Shown here: positions 23,847 through 35,100 of the stretch, one piece after another | Numbering within the stretch: position 1 is the first letter of the stretch | How the letters are laid out: each line of letters starts with the position of its first letter | From: Rheum nobile | Lineage: Eukaryota; Streptophyta; Magnoliopsida; Caryophyllales; Polygonaceae | Length of the DNA: 64,000 bases | Direction of reading: 5' to 3' | Assembly: GCA_027886185.1 (NCBI GenBank) | Contig: WOAB01000568.1 | Location: 13,214,501-13,278,500 of the forward strand | The notes under the pieces: model-generated | The model's database searches: none | Told to the model about the DNA's origin: nothing | What the model saw: only the letters and a program-made list of their open reading frames with translations | Position numbers and translations under genes: made by a program

Positions 23847-24237
23847 ATGGCTGAAGCAACACCGACTTTGAGGCAGTTGACTGCTCCGAACTTCGAACAG
23901 AAACCACTTGCTGTGCAGTTCCCAGATCAAGAGGATAGCGTGAATTTTGGGCTAAAATCTGGGTTAATTCATTTATTATCCCACTTCCATGGGCTGAATA
24001 GAGAAGACCCTAACAAGCATCTTTCTGAATTCTACGCCGTCTGCTTTAGCATGAAGCCGAGGAACATCACTGAGGACCAAATCAAGCTGAGGGCCTTTCC
24101 TTTCTCTCTGAAGGATGCGGCCAATGATTGGTTCTATTATTTGGTTTCGGGAAGCATAGATACATGGGCAGAGATGAAGAAAGTCTTTCTTGAGAAGTAC
24201 TTCCCTACAACCAAACTCAATAGCCTGAAGAGAAGCA
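23847..24237 (+). pseudogene. Athila-type gag, N-terminal 130 codons
   Basis: ATG 112 bp after the PBS opens a frame reading MAEATPTLRQLTAPNFEQKP, then a retrotransposon Gag core (FPFSLKDAANDWFYYL, then TWAEMKKVFLEKYFP), the standard N-terminal half of the plant capsid-like Gag. The homology stops at about codon 130 (24237), where LTR sequence begins; the frame runs on to 24326 into that LTR as unrelated residues. The intact protein would form the virus-like particle. Here the nucleocapsid, protease and pol are all missing, so the block is not autonomous. Confidence 0.85.
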
Positions 24238-24547
24238 TCAGAATAGGGACAGGAATAATCATAGCAAGGAATAGAGATAACCTAGGACCAATCAATCGAA
24301 TGAATGATGGATATTTGTTTGCCTAAGTGTTTTTTCCCAAATTGATTATAAACTCTTTGTTTTCATTTCCTTTGTTTACTTGTTTAATAACAAATCAACC
24401 AAAAACCCCCGTTGTTACTATTGCATGCAAATTGACATAAAGAAATACAACTCCTCCCTGTGGGATTCGACCCTTACTAGCCTATTCTACTAGTTTAGGT
24501 TTGTTTAGGATTATTTTGATTAGGCATCACGACAAAAGCCTCTATCA
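24238..24547 (+). mobile_element. LTR fragment, 3' 302 bp
   Basis: Matches the last part of the complete LTR from gaataggga to the end (CTCTATCA at 24547). It is followed by CCTTG, the partner of the repeat at 19976. Confidence 0.88.
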
Positions 24548-24552
24548 CCTTG

Positions 24553-25160
24553 CCCGATGGAAAGACTACAAATCATTGTCAAGGATCCGATGAATGCATA
24601 GTAGGGCGAAACAACTCTTCGGAAAGGGATGGAGATGGTGTTCGGCAGACTGTGGGGGTTCGGAAACACTGTGGACTGGTGGAGGCACAGCGGACTGGAG
24701 GGAGACACAGCAGCGATGGAGGGAGACGCGACGGTGATGGCTGTGAGGGGCGGCGGCTGCATTAGGGTGGAGAAGATGAGGGCAGCCGTGAAGATGGATG
24801 TGAATTAGGGTTTGTGTTTTGATTGCGGATAGTTGTTGGGTAACTGAATTAACGCGCGAGGATAGTTCGACTAGAAACGCGTTAATTTGTTGACGTCGGG
24901 GCCCGGGTATCAGGAGATTACTCGACTGGAAACAAAAGCTTGATTTTTGACGTAAATTGAAAAAGAAGACAAGAGTTTCTATTTATACTAGAGAGTTGAC
25001 CTAATGGGCCAGACTCTCTAGTTACTAAATCTGGTGGCCCATTTAACATAAATGGAAACCACCCAGAACTAGCAGCTACTAAAAATATTAATACTGTAAA
25101 TAGAAAGTACTACGGAAGTAATGTCTAGAAACAACAAGAACTAGAAATAGAAAGTATCCT
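24553..25160 (-). mobile_element. Downstream LTR of the gypsy element
   Basis: Non-coding sequence after the pol stop, with a TATA box (minus, 24981-24989), a gggcccgg block and a CT-rich leader-like tract. The end near 24553 borders the Athila composite, so the terminal bases may be lost. Exact start not defined. Confidence 0.6.
24981..24989 (-). promoter_or_regulatory. TATA box in the gypsy LTR
   Basis: gtataaata on the minus strand, conserved in the second LTR copy at 31700-31708. Confidence 0.55.
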
Positions 25161-25164
25161 AAAT

Positions 25165-25824
25165 CTAGCTCGGAAAGGATGCAGTTGTAGAGGTGTCAGT
25201 CACGGCTAATCTGACGAGACACAAAAGCTCAAGCGATGTAGTGATCTGGCCGTGACTGGCTACAACTCTGGTCACCAAGGATTGTGTCGCTGCTTGGACA
25301 CTCTTCGCTTTGGAGCGGGTGATAGGACCTATAGGCGGAAGTCTCAAGGTGTCTTCTTCCTCTGTAGCTGACATGGAGGGTTGGGTCACATCACCCTCCC
25401 CCACTTGAGTATGAAGCATCCCCGCTTCACCCTCATCATACTCAGGCTCAACATATGGTGCTAAGTCTGCGACGTTGAACATCGAATGCACCCCATACTT
25501 GTCCGGGAGCTCGAGTTGGTAGGCGTTGTCGCCTATGGCATTGACGACTGTGAAAGGACCATCACCCCATTGGTTGAGCATAGACTTACGGACGGAAGAG
25601 AATCGTTCCTTCCGCAAGTGAAGCCAAACCAAGTCGCCCGGGGCGAAGATCAAGCGTTGCCTGCCCTTGTTCTTCTGGGCTGAGTACTGCAGTGCACGCC
25701 GCTTCAGCTGCATGCGTGTCCTCCTGTGCAGCTCCTGAATGTGCTCAGCCAACTTGCCAGCAACAATGTTCTCCCGGTCCTGCAGCGGGTTCCTTCCATA
25801 TACGACCTCGAAAGGAGTCAACAT
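25165..25824 (-). pseudogene. Ty3/gypsy integrase C-terminal part
   Basis: A 219-codon open stretch: LTPFEVVYGRNPL, a helical region (HIQELHRRTRMQLKRRA), FAPGDLVWLHLRKERFSS, a GPF/Y-like GDGPFTVVNAIGDNAYQLEL, FNVADLAPYVEPE, an acidic spacer and a GPITRSKAKSVQ tail. It is the direct continuation of the integrase to its right, separated from it by stops near 25950. No chromodomain is evident after the GPF/Y region. Best preserved portion of this element. Confidence 0.85.
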
Positions 25825-25951
25825 CGTCGCAGAGTGCCTGGACCTGTTATAGGAAAACTCAACTGTAGCAAGTAAGTCCTCCCACCTGCATGGGTTGGCC
25901 TTGAGAACCGTCCGAAAGAAGGGCTCCCAAGGTACGGTTGGTCACCTCCGT

Positions 25952-27127
25952 CTAACCATCCGTCTGTGGGTGATACCTTGTAGAAAATAGAAGTTTAGTG
26001 CCTAGCTTCCCCCACAAAGTTCTCCATAAATGGCCCATAAACTTTGTATCCCTATCACTGACAATAGTTTTAGGGACATCATGCAAGCGCACCACATGCT
26101 CAAAAAACAAACCAGCGATGTCTGTAGCATTGTTGGTGTTCTTGCAGGAAATAAAATATTCCCTCTTTGAGAACCTGTCGACCACTACAAATATGCAATC
26201 TCGACCACGCCGAGACATAGGCAACCCTGTGATAAAATCTATCGAAATATCTTCCCACGGGGCTGCAGGAATCGGGATAGGCGTGTAAAGACCATGTCGA
26301 CTCGAGCGTGCCTTATCCTTTTGGCATGTCACACAACTCTTGCAATACCTGGTAACACTTTGGGCCATCTTTGGCCAGAAAAAGTGCTCCCGAAGTGCTG
26401 CAAGGGTCTTAGACACCCTAAAATGTCCACGGCTGTCATGTGCTTCTTGGAGCAACAAGTGCCTGACAGAAGTCATAGGAATACAGAGTTTCCCAGACTT
26501 GTACAAATACCCGTCATCCAGGAAATATGTGGCATGCTCTCTGCTGATCTTACATTGCTGAAAGATGTTTTTAAAGAAAACATCATCAGCATACAAATCT
26601 TTGAGCAATGCAAAACCAAGTAAACGAGACTGGAGATGAGTGATGAGCACGTACCTGCGAGAAAGGGCGTCGGCTACCACATTCTCCTTACCTTTCTTGT
26701 GCATGATCAGGTACAGAAATTTCTCCATGAACTCGACCCACCGAGCATGCCTACGGTTGAGGGTCGTCTGGCTCCTCAGATAGGCCAGAGCAGCATGGTC
26801 TGAGTGTATCACGAACTCAGTTGGCCAGAGATAGTGCTGCCAAGTCTTCAGAACCCCGATCAATGCGTATAACTCCTTGTCATATGTCGGGTAGTTCAGC
26901 TGAGCACCCGAAAGCTTCTCCGAGAAGTAGGCGATCGGCCGCCTTTCCTGCAGCAAGACACCGCCGATGCCAAAATCGGAAGCGTCACACTCTACCTCGA
27001 AGCGACGAGTGAAGTCAGGCAACTGCAGTAAAGGGGCACGGCACAGGGCATCCTTCAGGGTGACAAAAGTAGCATCATGGCGTGGAAGCCATGTGATCGA
27101 CGTCGCCTTTATGGTCAGCTCGTGCAA
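25952..27127 (-). pseudogene. Ty3/gypsy RNase H and integrase
   Basis: 391 open codons. RNase H comes first (FEVECDASDFGIGGVL, LYALIGVLKTWQHYLWPTEF, IHSDHAAL, DALSRR). Integrase follows: zinc finger (GHFRVSKTLAALREHFFWP, then CKSCVTCQKDKA), first Asp in ISIDFITGLP and second Asp in IVSDRDTKF. The frame ends at YHPQTDG followed by stops, just before the Glu of the DDE triad would be read. Intact proteins degrade the RNA of the hybrid and insert the cDNA. Confidence 0.88.
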
Positions 27128-27572
27128 AGGGGCGGCAATGGTGCTGAAGTCGCGGACGAACCTCCGGTAAAATCTGGCCAGCCCTCAGAAAGAGCGAACC
27201 TGAGTGGGTGTCGTCGGTGTAGGCCACTCCTTGATGGCGCGAATCTTCTCCTCATCCACTCGTAGTCCATCCCTGCCAACAATAAACCCAATGAAGTTGG
27301 CAGATTCAGAATAAAATACACATTTACCTCGGTTGACGTACAAGCTCTCACGTCTCAAGCACTCTAAGACATGTCGAAGATGATCATTATGGTCACTTAA
27401 ACTGCGAGAGAACACAAGTATATCATCAAAGTAAACGACGACAAACTTCCCCAAAAAAGACCGTAAGACATGGTTCATGAGTCTCATGAACGTCGATGGA
27501 GCATTGGTCAATCCAAATGGCATGACTAGCCACTCGTATAGACCATACTTGGTCTTGAAAGTTGTCTTCCAT
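26865..27572 (-). repeat. 708 bp tandem duplication, unit 1
   Basis: Repeated at +708 as 27573-28280: the marker catatgtcgggtag at 26881 recurs at 27589, and acgtctcaagc at 27350 recurs at 28058. The unit covers the end of RT, including a YFDD motif, and the start of RNase H. 708 is a multiple of three. Confidence 0.92.
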
Positions 27573-27835
27573 GCGTACAACTCCATGTCATACGTCGGGT
27601 AGTTCAGCTGAGCACCCGAAAGCTTCTCCGAGAAGTAGGCGATCGGCCGCCTTTCCTGCAGCAAGACACCACCGATGCCAAAATCGGAAGCGTCACACTC
27701 CACCTCGAAGCGACGAGTGAAGTCAGGCAACTGCAGCAAAGGGGCACGGCACATGGCATCCTTCAGGGTGACAAAAGTAGCATCATGGCGTGGAAGCCAT
27801 GTGATCGACGTCGCCTTTATGGTCAGCTCGTGCAA
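27185..27835 (-). pseudogene. Duplicated RNase H-RT segment across the joint
   Basis: 216 open codons running from HELTIKATSITWLPRHDATF (RNase H connection) through RRFEVECDASDFGIGGVL to TYDMELYA, then across the duplication joint into RT: PFGLTNAPSTFM, VVVYFDDILVFS, FYSESANFIGFIVG. The order RNase H followed by RT is the reverse of normal and results from the 708 bp tandem duplication. It carries its own YFDD catalytic motif. Confidence 0.85.
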
Positions 27836-28280
27836 AGGGGCGGCAATGGTGCTGAAGTCGCGGACGAACCTCTGGTAAAATCTGGCCAGCCCTTAGAACG
27901 AGCGAACCTGAGTGGGTGTCGTCGGTGTAGGCCACTCCTTGATGGCGCGAATCTTCTCCTCATCCACTCGTAGTCCATCCCTGCCAACAATAAACCCAAT
28001 GAAGTTGGCAGATTCAGAACAAAATACACATTTACCTCGGTTGACGTGCAAGCTCTCACGTCTCAAGCACTATAAGACCTATCGAAGATGATCATTATGG
28101 TCACTTAAACTGCGAGAGAACACAAGTATATCATCAAAGTAAACGACGACAAACTTCCCCAAAAAAGACCGTAAGACATGGTTCATGAGTCTCATGAACG
28201 TCGATGGAGCATTGGTCAATCCAAATGGCATGACTAGCCACTCGTATAGACCATACTTGGTCTTGAAAGCTGTCTTCCAT
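27573..28280 (-). repeat. 708 bp tandem duplication, unit 2
   Basis: Second copy of the RT/RNase H segment. The joint reads in frame from RNase H (TYDMELYA) straight back into RT (WKTTFKTKYGLYEWL). Both units carry a stop at the same codon (TGA in one, TAA in the other, before GLARF), so that stop is older than the duplication. Confidence 0.9.
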
Positions 28281-28978
28281 TCATCGCCCTCCTTCATACG
28301 AATCTGATGATAGCCACTCCTAAGGTCAATCTTGCAGAACAAAGTGGCACCATGCAGCTCGTCAAGCATATCATCGAGGCGCGGAATGGGATGTCTGTAC
28401 TTGATGGTGATCTGGTTGATGGCGCGGCAGTCCACACACATCCTCCAAGTCCCATCCTTCTTCGGCACCAGAATCACAGGAACGGCGCAGGGACTCAAGC
28501 TTTCCCACACAACACCCTTGTCTAAAAGATCTTGGACCTGTCGTTGTAACTCCTTAGTTTCCTCAGGAGAAGCTCTATAGGCAGCACGGTTCGGCAGAGA
28601 AGCACCGAAAATGAAGTCTATCTGGTGCTCAATACCACGCACTGGTGGCAGACCTGGCGGCAGCTCGTCATGCATAATATCCTCGAAGTCCTGCAAAACA
28701 GAAAAAATAGCAGGCGGGAGTGCAGGCTCTATAGTAGTAGTGGCATAAAGGCTAGGAATAACAAGGAAACAAGGGGACTTGCCTTGAAGTGCCGAAGTGA
28801 TGTCGTTGTGACGAGCCAGTAGAACTATGTTTTCACAGGTTCCACGCAGGGCAGAAATAGGTGGCTCAGTAGCCCCTATAGCAGACGATCCACATGTACT
28901 TGTAGATGGTAATGTAAAAGTAATACCAGGTGGAGAACGCTTATATATATGCTCAGTAGATCTCGCAGGAAGCGTCAA
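28079..28978 (-). pseudogene. Ty3/gypsy reverse transcriptase
   Basis: 299 open codons: a linker with MHDELPPGLPPVRGIEHQID, then RT motifs CAVPVILVPKKDGTWRMCVD, IPRLDDMLDELHGA, FCKIDLRSGYHQIRM (first catalytic Asp), FKTKYGLYEWLVMPFGLTNA and YFDDILVFS (catalytic Asp pair). It ends in a stop after NDHLR in the second duplication unit; the first unit reads on at that place (HLRHVLECL). The intact enzyme copies element RNA into DNA. Confidence 0.9.
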
Positions 28979-29182
28979 AGGTGCAGATGCGGAGCTGGCC
29001 GTCTGTTTTGGTGCAGTAGCAGGCTTCTTTCATGCGGCCTCTATTGCCTTCTGGCACTGGTGCTCCGCCTGATCCTGTAAAATTTCTTGCGGGCTCATGG
29101 GTAAGAGAGTCACGCGCCTCCCGTGGTAATTGAACATGTAAGTGTTCAAATACCCGTCGTGAAGCACGCGACGATCATACAG

Positions 29183-29740
29183 CTAGGGACGTCCCAAAAG
29201 CAAATGGGTGGCGTCCATGGCGGTAACATCACAAAGCACAGTGTCGCTGTATGGACCAATAGAAAAAGCAATAAGACACTGTTGCGAAACTTTGTTACCT
29301 GAACCATCAGAAATCCACTGAAGGCCGTAGGGAGTGGGGTGTGGTATAGTCGGAAGGTTGAAATGGCGCACAACCTTCTCATTGATAATGTTGCAGCAAG
29401 AACCCCCATCAATGATCACACTCAGCGACGCATCCTGAAGTCTGCATCTAGCATGAAACAAGTTCTCCCTCTGCCCAGTCAGGTCGCCCTCCTTGACGCT
29501 CAGCACGCGTCTAGTAACCAAGGAAAAGTGGTATGCCTGGTCATCATGGTGATCGGAAGTACCGACCACATAACCATCAGCATCGGTTGTATAAACAGTT
29601 GCAGGGTCTGTCTCGACGTCGTCCTCATCGGCGGCGTTGTAACTCTCATATCCTACAGACTGGGTGGAGAAGAGGACCTTCTTAGCATTGGGACAATCCT
29701 TCTGGTAATGTCCTCGTCCACCACACTTGTAATATTCCAC
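29183..29740 (-). pseudogene. Ty3/gypsy zinc knuckle and protease
   Basis: Opens with YYKCGGRGHYQKDCPN, a CCHC nucleocapsid knuckle in which the first Cys appears to be Tyr, followed after an acidic linker by the aspartic protease: SLSVIIDGGSCCNIINEKVV (active-site Asp-Gly-Gly-Ser) and the downstream LLLGRP strand. The knuckle normally packages RNA and the protease matures the polyprotein. A stop after LLLGRP separates this frame from RT. Confidence 0.8.
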
Positions 29741-29749
29741 ATTTCGAGC

Positions 29750-31430
29750 TCATTCTGAATGAGCGATCTCTGTAGTTGGCGGTTGCGGGCGGCGAGTAGG
29801 AGTAGACGGTGCTGATCTCTGCGCCGCTGTAGCAGACGATGTACCTGTGCTGCTACGATCCTGTCTAGGCACACTAGAAGTAGGTGTAGAATTAGTGCCA
29901 TAACCCGGATTGAAGGGTCTAGAACCATACCTGGACGAAGTCGCGGACTGCCATGGTTGCTGCGTGTGACACAGGTGCTGAAGATATAACTTCTGGGTAG
30001 TGTGAACGACATTATTGAGGTCCCGTATTGGCAGCACGTCGACCTGATCACTAAAGGGCTGGTTAAGCCTAGTAATGAACCGCATCCTCAAGGTTCCCGG
30101 AGCAACACTGACGCCAGCCTTGAAGTACATGTCTTCGAGGCGAGCGAAGAACTCCTGTGGCGAATCAGAACCCTATCTAGCACGTGCTATCTCCGACCGT
30201 ATCTGCTCCTTGTAGGTCGAAGGCACATACTTTCTAGTCATAATATGCACAAGCTGATGCCATTCACTAATGGGTGGCCAACCCATTCTGTAATGTTGCT
30301 GCTCAAGACGATTCCACCAGGTCTGAGTAGCTCCCTCAAAATGTAAGGTAACGAGCTCGACCTTCTCATGCTCCTGGACGGTCAAATGTCGCAGTACATG
30401 CTCTGTGTTCTGCAACCACTCAAGGAAAATAGCAGGTCATATAAACCAAAGAAGGGCTTGATCTTTACCTTAATGTCTCTGCGGTGCATAGGTGGTTGGG
30501 CCCGACGGTCAGGAAATGGTGTTGCAGGGTCCTCATGTTGCTCGAAGTGACGAGCTGCATGTTGGGGATGAGCTGCATACTGACCGTATTGTGGTCCGGC
30601 ATACGGCGGCGGGTCGCGAGCAGGCTATCGTTGACGCTGATGGCCGGCGGCGGGGCACTGGTGCTGGCGAGCCGGCTGTGTGTTACCGTACTATACAGCG
30701 TTCCAATACGCTGCCTGATTCTGAGGCAGGCGAGGTGGTGGAACATAGCTGGTATGGTGTTGTTGTAACTCAGGGGGATCCTGTAATGGTGGGTGAAAAC
30801 CATGAGCATACCCAAACTGACCCTCATCCTCCTCTTGGTCATACTCATCAAACTGATCCTTCTCATCAGAATAGATAGGAGTGCGGACACTCTGATGATC
30901 CTGAAATGCATCAACATCAAACGACACAGCAGTAGATTGCCGGTGAAGATGCTGATGCGGAGGCTGCTGAAGATGCGAACCAGACGGCTGGCGGGGTGGT
31001 TGACCTGTAGGAGGCTGGCGAGCTTGCCTATGTCGACCACTGGAATGAACCTGATCGTCCTCTTGTTCCTCCTGGGAACTTTCATCAGCCGCCTCTGCAG
31101 CTGCAGGGTCCTCCTCCCGGATCACGACCTGCATAGACCGTCGTTGTCGATGACGCTGTGGGACGACAGTGCGTTCTTTCTGCGATTCCAAGTGTTTCAG
31201 CTGGCCTGGAGTCGATGTAGAGGGAAGCATCAGGGCTTTACCCTTTGCCTTTTCCAAGGCTAGGGCGCTCAACTCCTCTGCCTGTAACTGACCCTAATCA
31301 GAAGCTACTGTAGCGATCGAAGACGGTTGCTATCGAGATAAGGGCTTTGTACTCAGACGCATGAGCTCGGCTATCTACGCATCTCTGACTTTGTTGGCAG
31401 CAAGCATCTCTCGTAGCATCTTTTGTTTCG
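29750..31430 (-). pseudogene. Ty3/gypsy gag, broken
   Basis: Pieces in several frames: a charged N-terminus (31272-30691, LEKAKGKALMLPS, then RRSMQVVIREEDPAAAEAAD and Gln/His/Pro-rich sequence), the capsid-like core (30415-30173, VELVTLHFEGATQTWWNRLE, then WHQLVHIMTRKYVP) and the Ser/Arg/Pro-rich stretch before the knuckle (30130-29750). Stops and frameshifts separate them. Overlapping + strand frames here are shadows. Upstream, from 31430 to about 31290, the frame is interrupted by stops directly next to the LTR. Confidence 0.75.
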
Positions 31431-31435
31431 CAACG

Positions 31436-31880
31436 ATGGAGGGAGACGCGGCGGTGATGGTTGTGAGGGGTGGCGGCTGCACTAGGGTGGAGAAGATGAG
31501 GGCAGCCGTGAAGATGGATGTGAATTAGGGTTTGTGTTTTGGTTGCGGATAGTTGTTGGGTAATCGAATTAACGCACTAGGATAGTTCGACTAGAAACGC
31601 GTTAATTTGTTGACGTCGGGGCCCGGGTTTCAGGAGATTACTCGACTGGAAACAAAAGCTCGATTTTTGACGTAAACTAAAAAAGAAGACAAGAGTTCCT
31701 ATTTATACTAGAGAGTTGACCTAATGGGCCAGACTCTCTAGTTACTAAATTTGGCGGCCCATTTAACATAAATGGAAACCACCCAGAACTAGCAGCTACT
31801 AAAAGTATAAATACTTAAATAGAAAGTAATACGGAAGTAATGTCTAGAAACAGCAAGAACTAGAAATAGAAAGTATCCTA
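31436..31880 (-). mobile_element. Upstream LTR of the gypsy element, truncated
   Basis: Matches 24715-25160 with a few percent differences. It keeps the TATA box (31700-31708) but lacks the U5 end: gag-region sequence begins directly at 31435, and no primer-binding site is seen. Confidence 0.7.
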
Positions 31881-31883
31881 AAT

Positions 31884-32112
31884 CTAGCTCGGAAAGGATG
31901 CAGCTGTAGAGGTGTCAGTCACGGCTAATCTGACGAGACACAGAAGCTCAAGCGATGTAGTGATCTGGTCGTGACTGGCTACAAGTCTGGTCACCAAGGA
32001 TTGTGTCGCTGCTTGGACACTCTTCGCTCTAGAGCGGGTGATAGGACCTGTAGGCGGAAGTCTCAAGGCGTCTTCTTCCTCTGTAGCTGACATGGAGGGT
32101 TGGGTCACATCA
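31884..32112 (-). pseudogene. Extra gypsy pol C-terminal fragment
   Basis: Last 75 or so codons of pol (TQPSMSATEEEDALRLPP, GPITRSRAKSVQAATQSLVT), nearly the same as the end of 25824-25165. It lies upstream of the element's own 5' LTR, where no pol should be, so it is the end of a second copy sharing this LTR. The match breaks off at 32112 (gggtcacatca). Confidence 0.85.
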
Positions 32113-35100
32113 ACAATCAATGCATACAAGCTTAGAATTAGGAAAAAAATACATATTCTATATGTATATTATAATTATTATTGTATTACCTTTATAAACA
32201 TTTATCATCTGTAAACATTTATAAGCATCTTAATTATATTATATAATATAATATAAAATCTTTTGAAAATAAAATATAAATGATTATAACATTGTATGTT
32301 TTATATATTTCTTATATCATGTAGTACTCTATATTTTGGCAATCACATTCACTAGATTGTAAAGTTAAAATGGTAAGAATTTAACATTTAAAATGTAAAT
32401 TAACATTATTATTATATCATGGTAGGATTGATCAAACTTTCTCTCAAATAATTGCACCAACAAGCCTTTGTATAAGAAAAGTTGTAAATGAAAATACAAC
32501 TATTTGACCTAAAACGTAATTAGAAATTAATTCGAAAGAACTCCAACCAATAGAAGTTTATCATGACATCAAATAAACGTGAATGGTTCAAAAGCGTGAG
32601 TTACAACGCTTAATATCTTCTACATAAATGCATATATGTTACAACCTAGAAAATAAATCCATCATTAAGTTAAATATTTATTTGCTTGAGAATATTATTG
32701 AAATAAAGTATATACATCGGTTACATCCATGTATGGTCTATTTTTTGAGAAAATGGATTATAACTCACATAATAAAATTTCTTATTTACAATTCAAGCTT
32801 CATATCGTTTTATAAATCATCTTGATTGAAAAGAGAAAGGAGTATAAATAATGATTTCCCATTACAGTATCTATGCTCTACCCATAATTCTAATATTCAA
32901 TTATTTATTATATATTTGTAGACAAATAATCACTATTTTATGCCTTCATTTTACGTTATCTCTTTATCATGAATATGAAGATGGACTCATTGTTTGGATC
33001 ATTTGAGAGGTTTGCATTCTACTGGAACACTGAAGGTATATAAACATAAAAGAAAATGCTATATAGCTTCTCAAACAAAAATCATCTCACCCATCGTTTA
33101 TTATTATAGATTTTTTCTAAAAATTCTATGATTACTTGGCATAATCTATGTTTCTTGCAATCTTTGTATCTTTATAATTTTGAATTTGTGTGATATTATG
33201 CTAATTTTTATTGTTGTGCAATTTGATATCATGTTAATGATTTTCTAAATGGGGTGGTTTAAAAGATGTAATGAGAAGATCATTTGGCATGCGAATATTA
33301 GGTTTTGTTTCAATTTTTGTATGTTATTATATTGAAGTTCGACATTTTTTATCGGTTCATTTTACGTAGTGAATATGAATGTAATTGATATAATCTTAGC
33401 TTTTTAATTTTGTAGTTTTATATATGTAATAGAATATCATTCTTTGATAAGGGTTTAATAGTTAGGAGCGTGCGTTTTGAGTCCTAAGTTAAGCAATAGT
33501 AAAATGAATCTACTTAGAAAATCCTATTCAATAGCAGAATGATCACACATCAAGTTAATATGGAGTTGTTCATTCATTAATATCCAAGAACGGAATGATC
33601 ACAAATTCTAAAATTTGAATAGTTATAAAGGATTTTTCTGATGTGTGCCCATGGCACACAATAAAAATATCATATTTAGTAACAATTCCTTTTAGCCAAT
33701 AATTTATTTATTTTCCCAGGGGTTCACCCCTTCTATTTTAGGAAATATTTTGGAAAAAGTTTCAAAATTTAGGCTCTTAACATGTGTCCATGGGCACACA
33801 TTAGACAAACCGTATTATAAATAGTAATGCACCTATATACTTGTATATTCTGAACAAAAAAAACTAAACATACTTATATTTACGAGAATGCATGGATTGC
33901 AATTTGAAACTATTTTTAGCCTTTAATGCTTGAACTGTTTTCTTTTAAAATATAGATAAGGACCATACGTACGTATGGACATTCATCAATTTATGATCTA
34001 TAATTTGTTAAGTTGGCAATTGAGGTTTATTTCTCTGGGATTTAATTTTTTTGTTAAGATGGCAATTGATTTTATAAGCACGATAGCCAACTGCGTCTTG
34101 CAATACAAAAGTATGCTACATATTCAGTTGATTGCTTAAAAGTTTTAGTCTAATTTCCAAGTAAAACAATTGATTTTCATGTAATTTTTATTATATTTGA
34201 ATAAAATATGACATAGTACCCCAAACATTGAGCTTAATGGGTAATTGATCAAAAGATAACAAGATAACAAATTAGTATTGAAAAATAATAAAGTGTAATT
34301 ATCGTAGAATATATAGTGATATATTAACAATTGTATTTTCAAATATTTTGCATTTGATTACTTGATTGTTTAAAAGAACAAAAATGGTGAATACTAAAAT
34401 AATAAAGTGTAATTATCATAGAATATATAGTGATATATTATCAAATGTATTTACAAATATTTTGCATTTGATCTCGTGCAGTCATCCTTTTTATTTTTAT
34501 TCATGCAATTATTGTCATACACGAGATATTTTTGCCGAAGTCGTGTATGCATTCCACTACCATTTATCTTGTATTTTCAATAAACTATATTATATTAACA
34601 TATAATATTAAAAAAATTCAATATTTTAATATAAAAAATATAATTCATAATATTAGTTCAACATAAATATGTGTACTTATAATTAAATTCTAGCTTTAAT
34701 AGTGATATGTTGAAATTCTATATTAAAAATATATTAGTTTAATATTAATTATTCAAAAATATCAAATATCAATCATATTAGCTCAAAAATGAAAATAAGA
34801 AAAATAGAAACAATTTAATGACTAATTGTAAATCATAATCTAAAAAACATCAAAAATTTTAAAGCAAAAACGTTTGAGATAGTTAGAATATATAAAAGGT
34901 TATTCATGTTTGTTATGATGAGTTTATTTTGATGTATATCTGTATTTAAAGAAAAAATAAATAAATTGAAAATTGAAAATGTTTGGAATAATTGAAATAT
35001 ACGTTAATAATTGTTATATCGGTTTTCTAACCTATGCCCTAAGGGCATATGTTAAGAATTCTCGTTTTAGAAACTATTCCCTAAAAAGTAATGCTTAAAC

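Larger units (their letters stand above)
19976..24552 (+). mobile_element. Composite Athila-type structure: solo LTR split by an LTR-containing block
   Basis: CCTTG lies at 19976-19980 and again at 24548-24552, a perfect 5 bp target-site duplication. Just inside are the first 1071 bp of an LTR (19981-21051) and the last 302 bp of the same LTR (24246-24547); together they equal one LTR (1373 bp against 1380 bp for the complete copy). Between them is a 3.2 kb block in the order 3' internal region, PPT, complete LTR, PBS, gag start. The 8 bp tcagaata occurs at both joints (21044-21051 and 24238-24245). This order is that of an opened 1-LTR circle, not of a linear element. Confidence 0.8.
24553..32112 (-). 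mobile_element. Degraded Ty3/gypsy element, minus strand, with extra pol piece
   Basis: Minus-strand order from right to left: pol C-terminal fragment (32112-31884), LTR (about 31880-31436), gag (about 31430-29750), zinc knuckle and protease (29740-29183), RT (28978 onward), RNase H, integrase (to 25952), pol C-terminus (25824-25165), LTR (about 25160-24553). The two LTR/pol-end blocks (24715 to about 25393 and 31436-32112) are about 95 percent alike by eye. The right LTR joins gag without a visible PBS, so a deletion removed its end. Many stops and frameshifts make it non-functional. Related to the remnant at 1373-2163. Confidence 0.85.
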
